Source: Membranipora membranacea
Lineage: Eukaryota > Bryozoa > Gymnolaemata > Cheilostomatida > Membraniporidae
Reading direction: 5' to 3'
Length of the DNA stretch: 64,000 nt
Assembly: GCA_914767715.1 (NCBI GenBank)
Contig: OU612068.1
Coordinates: 23,622,001-23,686,000 of the forward strand
The position numbers were made by a program, and so were the translations under genes. The notes below the pieces were generated by a model. The model had not been told where the DNA came from. It did not search any database and saw only the letters and a list, made by a program, of their open reading frames with translations. Of the stretch, positions 49,360 through 59,335 are shown in pieces; positions within the stretch are counted from its first letter, which is position 1, and each line of letters starts with the position of its first letter.

Positions 49360-49407
49360 ATATTGCCAAGCCAGTACACCAAGGACAAGTAATATAATTT
49401 TCCACAT
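49360..49407 (-). CDS. Candidate start exon with signal-peptide-like sequence
   Basis: ATG at 49407 reads MWKIILLVLGVLAWQY and ends at TAT|GTAGGT in phase 0. The hydrophobic run looks like a signal peptide. The next candidate exon (49210-49278) is also phase 0. No family recognised; expression is not shown. Confidence 0.35.
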
Positions 49408-49756
49408 GTTCAAGAACTACCCTTTGGCAGCTTGAAAAAATCAATTCTTTGCCCACACCGTGATAAAGATGCCATTATTTATTTTCTTTCCTAAAAGCTG
49501 CAAAAGTAGTAATGCCAATATTCATGTTCATTCACAATTGAGTGATGATGGTGATGGCTAACTGATGGCACTACAGTTGTGGTTATCCCTAAAATCTCTT
49601 TTACCTATCCACATTCATTAATTTGCAGTGGTGTCTAATCTATGTTTATTTACAAATGAAATGCAGTAATTTTCATTGGCAATAGCTGTTCGAATTTACA
49701 GTAGATAATTAATCCCTTAATTACAAAATCAAACAATTAAAAATCAGCAAGCATCG
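49368..49756. repeat. Direct duplication, copy 2
   Basis: Second copy of 48716-49098, offset by about 650 bp. It carries the intact version of the signal-peptide-like start exon (49360-49407) and about 350 bp of its upstream sequence. Confidence 0.9.
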
Positions 49757-50062
49757 ATAATGCATGATTTAATTCCACTTAGGAGAATATTTTTTGTATA
49801 CTTCAGTATATGCGCTTGTAATGACGGTTTGGCAACGCCCGAAATACTTGAATTTTGTGTACTGGTATGCAATCATATAGAAACATGATTGAAACATATT
49901 TTGGATGGACGGGCAGGTAGGCACAAACGCTGCGTGCTTAATTGTTCAATATTTTGAAATGACCAGAGATTTCATACCACAGATTTCCAACAACCTTGGA
50001 TCTCTGTCAGAAATGGACTGATGCAATAAAAGAGGAAGTATATAGTCCGTAGACTTGTACTT

Positions 50063-50291
50063 GCTGTTTGCTAAGAAACAGAAGATTGGGCTGCCCCTAA
50101 AGAGGGACGCAAGGTGCCCTAATCCTCATACTGAGAATGTGATACATTCTACAAAACTAGAATGCATCCTAGAGGTGAGGCCATAGAAGACCTCCTAATC
50201 ATAAGTGTGCAGCAAGCTGCCAAAACTGAAATGGCACTAATCGGCCATTGGCAGTGATACTTTGATCTTAGCCAATAGGCCGAGAAGCGAT
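50063..50291 (-). mobile_element. SINE with U2 snRNA-derived head, copy 1
   Basis: Read on the - strand it begins ATCGCTTCTCGGCCTATTGG, then CTAAGATCAA. This matches the 5' end of U2 snRNA (ATCGCTTCTCGGCCTTTTGG, then CTAAGATCAAG) before diverging into a unique body. TCCGTAGACTTGTACTT flanks it on both sides (50046-50062 and 50291-50307, one T shared), a 16-17-bp target duplication as made by LINE machinery. The 3' end is ...TTAGCAAACAGC without poly(A). It lacks the Sm site and 3' stem-loops of U2, so it is not a U2 gene. Confidence 0.88.
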
Positions 50292-50603
50292 CCGTAGACT
50301 TGTACTTATATAGGAAAGAAAACCATGTAACCATCAAGGTTTCTCATGAGGTATCACAGGTTAGTGAGTCTATGAATGAATGTGAGCGTGAGGTTTAGAG
50401 TTTATACATTTGTACAGATAAAGAAATATTGATGTGTGATTATCGTGGTTGATAGACATCTGTTTTGTTACTTGATACATTACTATTACTATTACTCATA
50501 TACTTGAGCAGGATAGGTGCTCTTGCCAAGTTATCAATACATTGAAGGGTAGAGGACAACTTCCTCAATGCAACGTTACCAGCAAGTGATGACCAACTAG
50601 CAT

Positions 50604-50609
50604 TTTATT
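50604..50609 (-). terminator. Putative poly(A) signal of the peroxidase gene
   Basis: AATAAA on the - strand, about 135 bases past the peroxidase stop codon. Confidence 0.45.
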
Positions 50610-50742
50610 CATAATATATATTTGATATATGATCGTAAGTGATTGTATATATTAATATATATTTGATAAGTGAAAAGGGGGTATAAAAATCAAATTTGAG
50701 AAATAAACAAATTTACCAAATCTCGAGGTTTGACAGGTTGGT

Positions 50743-50877
50743 TCAAATGATCCAATTGTTCAGGTCCAGTCCAGGTAGAGTACGGCAGTCTACAAGTGGT
50801 GATGAGAGCAAAAAGGATGATAAAGGTACCCGCTGTGTATCTAACAAGTTCTCACATATCAACTTCGATAGTGTCAC
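50743..50877 (-). CDS. Peroxidase exon 12, C terminus
   Basis: Acceptor ttattttccag. Reads VTLSKLICENLLDTQRVPL, then CRTLPGLDLNNWII and TGA. This matches family ends such as LPRIICDNTG...CSTLPALNLASW. Confidence 0.92.
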   Translation of the reverse strand: MTLSKLICENLLDTQRVPLSSFLLSSPLVDCRTLPGLDLNNWII

Positions 50878-53800
50878 CTGGAAAATAAAATGATAATGTG
50901 ATTATTGTGATTGAAGGGAATGTTTGGTGAGAAAAGGGGACACATGTGAATATCCAATATTCATTAAAGTGACACAGTCATATTCTGAACACCAGATGAC
51001 ACACTTGCTGATAAAACTCTTTGGTTTCAGCTTGCCCCAATTGATTCCAACAAATGGTAAATAAAAAAAAAATCAAGGTCAGCATAAGATGCCTAAGAAT
51101 CACTTTGTTTTATTTTTTATTTTTGTAACTTGTTCCACTTCCTGCAAGACCAAAAAGTGTGATCTAATTCAACGATAGCACTATAGAATATTCAAATTCA
51201 TCTGTTTAGTGTACAATGTAATGAGGGAAATCTGCTGATATAACCCTTATACAAGTACATACTAGAGGTTTTGATTTAATGTTAAACAAGTTTGTACACA
51301 AGTAAGTGATGAGCAGGCTGTGTCTCACTCACCTGAGATAGTTGAGAAATCTGCTGTGAAGTGAATGGATTAGCATAAGAGTATTGATTCTCAAACCAAA
51401 ATCTATCACCTTTCTTCAGTCTCTGAAACTCTCTGCCAATAAGACATGCGAATGTCGGACCAACTGCTGCTTCAGGTGAAACAATTCTGTGAAAAGAGAG
51501 AACGAGTACCGTGTCAGAATTATGTGCCAACAATATGAAAGCATTCTATCGAAGATAAAATAGCTGATCAAAGGACATATACAATATAAAACCTTTATAA
51601 ATATGTAGATACATTGTAATATATATAATACATATGTAAATTGAATTGCATTCACAAAGACTATAAGCGTCGATACAGGGTTATCAGTATCTTACCTTTC
51701 TGTCATAGCTGCAGGAAACAGGTCGATATCCTGATTAGATTTGTAAAGCTTCTGAAGTTGTCTTCTCTTGCTTTGATCGTGGTCTGACATACTTTGCGGA
51801 AGATTACAAAAATTTCGCCATTGCATATACGGCGGTATTCCTGGAAGGATAAGAAATCATCTGAATAATGGTGGATATGCAAGGGCATATTGGGTATATA
51901 AAAATATACTAAATTCTAGCAAAGGATGTTAACCTATGTAGTGAAGGAAACATTTTGTCATCACTAATTCCGTCTTCTTGACTTCCCTAGTGTGGAAAAC
52001 AGGAAAATGGAAAGATAAGTGACAAGCTTCTCGGCCTATTGGCTAAGATCAAAGTGTCACTGCCAATGGCTGATTAGTGCCTGTTTCAGTTTCTGGCAGC
52101 TTGCTGCACACTTATGATTAGGAGGTCCACCATGGCCTCACCTCTAGGATGCATTCTAGTTTACTAGGATGTATCACACTCTCAGTACGAGAACTCTGGG
52201 CAACTTGAATCCCTCTTTAGGGGCAGCCCACCCTCTGTTTTGTCATGAACAGGGCAAGCTTCAAATACTCAACCTCATCCATATCAGATCAAACTGAATC
52301 TTTAGCAGATGGAAATGGAAGGTGGTAGTAAGCCTACATGTAGTCACACCCATACTATCCAATCAAAACTCGAGCTAATATTTACTTCTCACAGGTAGCT
52401 TGTTTCTTTTCATTTCCATAGATATTGTACAAAGCAAATTTATCACAGTGTTTGGATCAGGTAACTCACCTTGCTCTCGACTCCTCTGAGTATTCTTTGC
52501 AGGCAGATCAAATCCTACTCCACCAAATGTCTTTGCATGTGTCTTATCACGAATATCTGTAGCAATAGAAACAACTACCTTATATTTATTCTTGTCTTTC
52601 CGTTTGCACAGCAATAACATATTTAACACAAGATTTAAACACGCTGACGGAGTTTGAAACCTTATTGTCAAAATTTTTTAGGTTTAGCTGAGGCTGTTGT
52701 GTTATGAGTATGAATATATTCACAATGATAATGTTGTGCCAATCTCAAAGCTTAGAACAGTGTGTTTTGACCCTTGCATAATTATCTTTTGAGGCGGGTC
52801 GAGGTGAAATCTAAATATGGTACTAGTTGAATTTCTCATGAATTTTTTCTCATCTACATTATGAAAATTTCTCACAAATTTTTTTCTAAACTTTGGAATA
52901 TTGTTTCACATTGATACACAGGAAGAGATAGATACATCATGCATCCCTATAGACAATCTCAATATTTTCATTTCAATGATTTTTCATGCCTTATCCATAT
53001 GCAGTAAACCAATAATTACTATATTTGATCTGATTTTTCAATCCATTTTGGTGTCTCTCTTGGCATTACACAGATAAAACTTGATATAGCTGCCAATAAA
53101 AATAAAACCAAAATAAATATAATTTTTCCCCACATAAATTTTCTAATATATTAGCTGTTTAGCACCATGTATGGTAAGAGCAATGTACTGAATCAGACCA
53201 TAATCCAAGTCTATTAAGATGGAAATTTAGATAGGGTTCTAAGAACAAAATCAGTAGATCACACAAGTCTAAAATTTGACAAGTATTCCACAAAGAGGAA
53301 GTTTCGATTTGTTTGTTGTCACTGGACAACATATGTGACCAAGGTAAACAAGGATCATTGCCCTAAGTCGTAAGGGAAATAATTTTAGTTTAATATTGAT
53401 CATAAAACTGATACCGATGAGTTACGTTCTCTGAAAAAAGTAGTCATTTTTCAGTTCATTTAACACCAGCCAGGATAGGGTTCTTGGAACGAAATCATGA
53501 GATTCACAAGATATTCAACAATGAGGAAGTTTTATCTAAGAAATATACAGAATTATTTGTTGTCATCGGACAAATTAATTGACCAAGGTTAACATTGATT
53601 GCTGCTCTAAGTCATCAAGTGCATAACTTTAATTTATTATCGATCATAAGTCTGATAAAGATGAGTAGGCCTAATGTTTTCCTGAGAAAGTAGTCATTTT
53701 CCGCTTCATTTAACCCAACAATAATAAATAATTAAGGAAGTCAAACATAAATAACCTTTTTTGGGGGGAAGACTGTTTTTTATTCACTTTCTGCAATGGT

Positions 53801-56800
53801 ACTTTTTGAGCAGCCTAATGCAAGACTATCCAATCAAATCTCTATCAAAAGTATCAGAGATCAGACTATTTCAAATACAAAGGATCCCAACCACACTCCT
53901 GAGATATATTGTTTGTTTGTCATCAAAAAGATTCAACCATACATTTATCCATTTGAGGCATATAACCAGTCTTTGAAGTGAATGGGAACTGGTGGTAAAC
54001 AACTGTATGAAAATGTCAACTTTTCACCAGATATCAATGGTGTTATAAATCATCAAACATACTAATTCTACATATCTATATTTCTGGGTCATTGTAATGT
54101 TAAATTTCATAGATAAATTGCAAAAAAATTTGACCCACTGTCCCACTGCGTATACCCTAGAAAGGTATTGTATTTGCAGGAGGAAACGTCCGCCATTTCA
54201 AACTTGTTTTAATTTTTTTGAATATCTAAAATTGAGCTAGGCAAAATTTGTTGCGAGCTAATATTAAGTTACACTTGGACTAGCTCAACAAAACTGGAAT
54301 GTTCAAATGGTTCTCTGATTAAAGTGTGTTTTCCTAACAAAAGAGCCAAAACCTTAACGATGGTACTCTCATAAGCACAAGCATGGAAGAAACGCTCAAC
54401 ATTCATTTTTGATGAAATCCAGATCTGATCTAATTTTAATCAACTTTTTAATAATTTTAATCAGACTGCGAGATTTGAAAAGCATAAAAATATCATCTCT
54501 TCCCTAAGAATGTCATAATGAACTTACCTTGTACAAATTTCCCGTTTTTCTCGAGCATAGGGTCCCTGACTGTGCCACGTATTGTGTTGCCAAACCCTTC
54601 TGATCGGTATCTGGATGGCTGATTGAACATATCATGCATGCTGACAAATCTTGAAGAGTTCATGAATTTGCTGTTAATAGAAAAAAAAACTCTAGTCAAG
54701 TTAATAATAATATTTGCATATTATATATATATCCCATTTTGAACCACTCAGCAATATCAACTCTGACAGTTTTTAATTGTCTTTCGTCATGTAGCAATTG
54801 TGATTTTTTATCTGATCCTTAATGATTACCTTGTAAGTGGCTGCAATCCAAACGGAATAGTTCCGTGCCCAAATCTGAAGGCTGCAACAGAAAATACGTT
54901 GCTAACAGTTGGGTTAACTGAGGAGTCATAGCTGGACCTGAAGTTGCGGCTTTTACTTTGTAAATGAAGCCCGTATTTCTGCATTTCTTCCTCTCCGATA
55001 ACTAATGGTAGGTATTCTCCGTAGGTTATTACCTGAAAAGCAAATAATAAAAAAGCTACCTTCATTTTTTTATGCTCAGATAACTAACTAAATTAGTAAT
55101 ACAATGATTCACAAGAACTCTGCACATCAGCTTCAAAGTGAGCAATTAAATTTGTTTTAAATGGTTTTGGCATGCTCTAGAAACTGAGAAGACAGCTACA
55201 TCAATGTATCATCACATTTTAGTACAAACTTGGAATTTGCTATGGTAAACCACCATGACCTTGGTGATGGTCAAGTCATCTCATGTGTTGGCAAGACATG
55301 TCTATTGAACATGGTCATAAATAAGACAATTGGTCTGTTATTATAATATATGACTAAACAGGAGTACTGTTCCTAGCAAACAATTATGACTGATACACCT
55401 GATTAATAACACAACAACCTACCTGAACCAGGGCAGCAATAATTCTTCTTGTCTCTTGGAAAGTGATTTCATCGATTGAGCTTCTTGGTAGATATGGGTT
55501 TCTGGCTTGTACTTGTCCATAAAGTATAGCAGCGATACGGTTATGCTCCCTCATGAAGATCTCATGAGAGCTAGTCAATCCGGTCCATTCGTGTAATCGT
55601 TTGTCACCTAAATATTTTATTATAAATATAAATTGTAATATGTAAATATATATATATGTATATGGCGATATATAAAGGGGTGCCACACAAATAGCTGGAG
55701 CGGATATCTTTACTCTTTAGTGCGAAGTGTCACTATCCGACCGTAGTAATGGGGTGGTTATTGGCAAGTCATAATAATCCAGGCTATGTTAGCAAAGAAA
55801 ACAAAAGATTATACTTTTTCTCACAAGAGTCTCTATAACCAGGAAGCATGGAGTAATAGCATTCAAGGCAAAATATAGATATTTTCTCTTTTTGGGAAAT
55901 ACATGGAGAGCTGGCCCTCAACAACCAGTAGAATGTGAGGCGTTACTTTATTAGACGGTTTTTGTTTATTGAACATCTGCCTCTTCAGATATTCTTGATA
56001 GTATTTACCTGCAAAGAAACATTTCTTATCAGAGTCTGTTTCAGGTATATCACACTGAGTATTTGTAGAGGCTAGAGGAAGGGAGCCATCATTAGAGCTT
56101 TTCAGAAGTCCTCCTGAAAAAGCCCTCAGTGAGGTAGCCTTCTCTGCATCTGATCCATATACCATGCTTGCATCCATGTATGATGTAAGATCATTGATCT
56201 GCTCTCGTTCTGTGTTGGCTGGGAAGAAAGAATAGAAAAATATCCATTTTGATCGAACACAACGCAAATAGGATTTACTGGCGATTAATTTGCTGGCAAT
56301 TGATCTGATGCTCTCTACAATCTCAATTACCTAGGAGTTATCTCCTAAACAACTATCCATGTTTTATAAAAAGGGAAAGCGTCACACCAAACAAACAAAA
56401 GTTGGCTGTAAAATTGTCCTAGAATTATGTCATTGAAATTTGGAAAATTTGATATTAAATTTTGGGGAGGACTCTGTTTTCTTGCACTCTTAGAAGACTC
56501 AAACTTGAATAACTGAGCTCCCAAAAAGCCAAGACACTAACATAATATGCTACCATTGACTAATCGCTTAAACACAAATATTTGAAAAACACTCACAGCA
56601 TTGCCCAGGCTCTATCGCCTCAGCTCTTCTCATCTCCATACAGGTTCTCCTACTGCCCTTACTGCGAGCTTTCCAACCCCAAAAGGGGTCAAAACGTGAA
56701 ACGAATATGGGGATACACTTCTCATTCCTGTTGCGCTTTTTCCATAGCCCACCTGGACAGCACTCGACCTAATGAATAACAATTGAGTTTCATGCACCTT

Positions 56801-58551
56801 TGATGCTGCAGAACTTAGTATAAAAAATGTACAACATAAAGAGTACAATTCCGATGCTGCAAATCTGGTATTTTATTAGCATTACTACATGTCAAGGATT
56901 TCAAGACTGGTAATTCTATTTGACATTCTTGGTAATGAAAATTATCGATTAAGGCATGGTCAATGGCATGAAACATCACTAATGAATACGATTGAGACAG
57001 CACGTTGCCTGCTTATGAGTTGGGCTAAAATAACTAATTACATAGTGTGACATTAAACCATTGGTCATGCTCTCTCAAGGTAACATGCTTCATCTTACCT
57101 TGTCAACTTGTAGAACGTGTGACAAATCATGAGAAAGGAACTGACCCCACAACATATGCATAGTAGTGTATCGTCTGGACAAGTCTCGCTCAGTTGCCAA
57201 TTTATGGATGGTTGTTGAAACTTTACGTGTGCTTGGTAGAAGTTTATTCCTGACGCCTCTAGTTCGCATGTCGTTATTGCTCCCTGCAAATCGGGAATGA
57301 TAAATCATTGATCAATTGTTAAATGATCATTACTCAAATACTCTTCAGATTTGTACCCATGTTTGATCCCCTGGTACCACACAACAGAATATTTATGAAA
57401 ATAACTGGGCAAGGATTCATTTTGTCTTTAATATAAATATGCTTACAGTCAGGCATCACCCATTGTTTAGAATGATTTGCAAGCAATTACAGAAAAGTAA
57501 CCATATGTACCAGCACATAATCCAGATATAAATACAAAGCAGAAGAGTAAGATTTCATTTACAGCCTATCGGTCACTAAAACTAAAAGATAATAGTAAAG
57601 GAGCCACACCATGTTCCGGTCAAAGAAGATGATACACTTTTATGATTCTGTACTTTTCCTGGCATTAATTTTCATTTCAATGATGTCACACTTGGAGCTA
57701 AAGTGTGAAACATTTTCCTTGCAAATAAAGTAAGCTTACCTCTGTTGTACTGAGCAGATATAAGTCTAAGTTGCGGGCGTCTGCTCTGCCCCCATGCAGG
57801 GTTGATTAGATTATTACAAGATCCATCAAATGTTCGATATGGAGTCGTAGAATCGCATACTGGCTGTGTCCCATTTATAGGACATGATTCTGGATAGGTG
57901 AAGGTTGGTACACCCAACCAGTTTGCACTAGCCTGTTGTCTTTGTAATATTTTTCGTCTATATAAGGAAATAAACACCACATTTCACCCACACAACATAA
58001 GCATACAACAGCAAGTAAATTCTCGTAAATACATTGATAACTTGAGTATTCACAGTATTTTAGAATGAGATATGAGTAAAACATGAAATTCCCTCTCCCC
58101 ATCAAGTGGGGGTAAAAGCCAATTTAATTACAATACAATGCATCTGTGTGCCAGCATACGTAATAAGCAATACGGTTTGCATTTTTATGTCTCATTTTTG
58201 TGAATGCGAATCAAAACATGATTGAAGTTTTTTTATCCGACTCTTCAAAATAACTTGTAGTATAAGAGAAAGAAAACTATATCAAAATCTATGTTCGATC
58301 TGTTGTATCTGCGCTGTCATTTTATCGTCAAAAAGCGTCCCATCCATAATCAATACCAAAGCATGGTCCTGCTGTCAAGCAAAGAAACTGTAGTATAATT
58401 TCGATAAACTAAATATCAAGCATGCTTACCTCCTATTTGCTTGGGCATGTGCTTCTCTAGATATGCAGATAATAAACAAAACAACCACACAAGAAAGTCT
58501 GTAGACCCATGGTTTTATTATTGAGTTCATGGTAGCAGAACTAGAATTCAT
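50743..58551 (-). CDS. Secreted animal haem peroxidase (12 exons, complete)
   Basis: Exons, 5' to 3': 58551(or 58530)-58430, 57957-57740, 57283-57099, 56768-56597, 56218-56009, 55607-55423, 55032-54830, 54670-54528, 52556-52470, 51840-51696, 51486-51333, 50877-50743. They join in phase to 645 residues from the ATG at 58530, or 652 from the in-frame ATG at 58551. The N terminus is a signal peptide (VVVLFIIC...AHA|Q). The fold is the peroxidase-cyclooxygenase superfamily (myeloperoxidase, peroxinectin, chorion peroxidase), oxidising substrates with H2O2 outside the cell. Numbering from 58530: distal His158 in WGQFLSHDLSH, calcium loop 237-243 (TSYMDAS) with Asp159, Arg299 and Glu302, proximal His413 in FRFGH, and an RSREQG motif. 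The usual ester-forming Asp before the distal His is Ser157. There is no Ig or LRR module, so it is not peroxidasin. Confidence 0.94.
52024..52247 (+). mobile_element. SINE with U2 snRNA-derived head, copy 2
   Basis: Starts AGCTTCTCGGCCTATTGG, then CTAAGATCAAAG, and follows copy 1 along its whole body (for example GGCAGCTTGCTGCACACTTA and CTTTAGGGGCAGCCCA). It lies in the peroxidase intron between exons 9 and 10, antisense to the gene. The target duplication is not clear: CAAGCTTC recurs at the 3' side (about 52252) but overlaps the head. Confidence 0.85.
54830..55032 (-). CDS. Peroxidase exon 7, proximal histidine
   Basis: Begins VITYGEYLPLVIG (family: ITYRDYLPLVLG) and contains VNPTVSNVFSVAAFRFGHG. 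The final His is the proximal haem ligand, equivalent to myeloperoxidase FRYGH. Confidence 0.94.
56597..56768 (-). CDS. Peroxidase exon 4, Cys-rich segment
   Basis: Acceptor tattcattag; phase 0 to 1. Reads VECCPGGLWKKRNRNEKCIP and later RRTCMEMRRAEAIEPGQC. The CIP motif matches the family (CIPFFRS in myeloperoxidase). This exon is easy to miss because other frames are also open. Confidence 0.85.
57099..57283 (-). CDS. Peroxidase exon 3, distal histidine
   Basis: Encodes MLWGQFLSHDLSHVL. The distal His and the calcium-binding Asp after it are kept. The position before His is Asp in myeloperoxidase (WGQLLDHDL) and forms a haem ester there; here it is Ser (TCT). Acceptor ccgatttgcag, donor AAG|GTAAGA. 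Confidence 0.92.
58430..58551 (-). CDS. Peroxidase exon 1, signal peptide
   Basis: Two in-frame ATGs, at 58551 and 58530, are 21 bases apart. The second gives a compact signal peptide (MNSIIKPWVYRL...CISREAHA). Donor AG|GTAAGC, phase 2. The dispersed repeat begins about 20 bases upstream of the first ATG. Confidence 0.85.
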
Positions 58552-58569
58552 TGAATGGTGAACTGAAGA

Positions 58570-59335
58570 GCTCCAGTGATGTCAAGCTAGGTTATTATCC
58601 TATTTATATAGCTTATTTGTTATAATTGCAGAACCGTGAAGCATGCCGTACCTTCATTTGTATTGATAACTCATTGTAACTGTCCACGGATGTAGATAGT
58701 AAACTAATAGTATGATCCTAATTGCCTAACATAATTTCGTCAACCCAGTTATTAAGAGAATTAAACAACCACTCAAATCCTCTCTTTTTTCTATCGTGTT
58801 TGTTGGGTTCCAATTTATTTGTTCAGGGTAATCAAGGTGTTTTTGTATCAGACTACAGACTACAAAGATTTATTTTTAAGTAATACAATCATTTTCAGTC
58901 CATTAAGGTTTTTTAAGTGGACAAAAAACTTGTTAATGTGTGGGTTTGGCAATAATAGGTTTTGATTGCAATCTATAAGTACCATCAAATCTTCTTAGGA
59001 AAAAAAAACATTGAGATCAGCTGAGCTTAAGAATTCAGAAATTAGGCCTAGCTCAGTGCAATCAATAGAGATTTTTTCCTATAGAACATTTGGTGTCAAC
59101 ATGTTGATGAAATAAAGGCTGTTTTTTCTTTAGGAATTTTAATGGCGAGCCAAAAAAAGCAAAATCATTTCACAACTGATTTACAGTCTAAAAACCAGGT
59201 TTTTTATGAAGAACATGGTCTCAAATTCGATAAGATTGTGAATTGAAAACTGCATTACATTTAGCAGCTTGTCCTAACCAGCTTGATAATGATTTCTGTC
59301 ACCTTAAAAGAGCAACGAATTGATCAAAAGCTGCT
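58570..59335 (-). mobile_element. Dispersed repeat, copy 2, abutting the peroxidase start
   Basis: Diverged reverse complement of 45443-46180. It starts about 20 bases upstream of the first peroxidase ATG, so it occupies the position of the 5' UTR and promoter. No reading frame. Confidence 0.8.

Larger units (their letters stand above)
42100..50600. other. Repeat-rich region with scattered candidate exons
   Basis: Beyond the candidate exons at 49210-49278 and 49360-49407, I see a second piggyBac-like MITE (42791-43130), an inverted-repeat element (43282-43439), a dispersed repeat between short direct repeats (45372-46240), an AT microsatellite (46609-46640), a direct duplication (48716-49756) and a U2-headed SINE (50063-50291). 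A GC-richer stretch at 48230-48670 has open frames on both strands but no recognisable product. Weak exon-like pieces occur on the - strand at 46653-46673 and 46761-46795. Confidence 0.4.

Noticed and set aside
50250-50291. A U2 snRNA gene on the - strand
   Set aside because: Only the first ~30 bases match U2. The branch-site region, Sm site and 3' stem-loops are missing, and target duplications flank the unit, so it is a SINE head.
50964-50990. A third piggyBac-like MITE end (TTAAAGTGACACAGTC)
   Set aside because: Only one end resembles the family and no second TTAA-bounded end was found.
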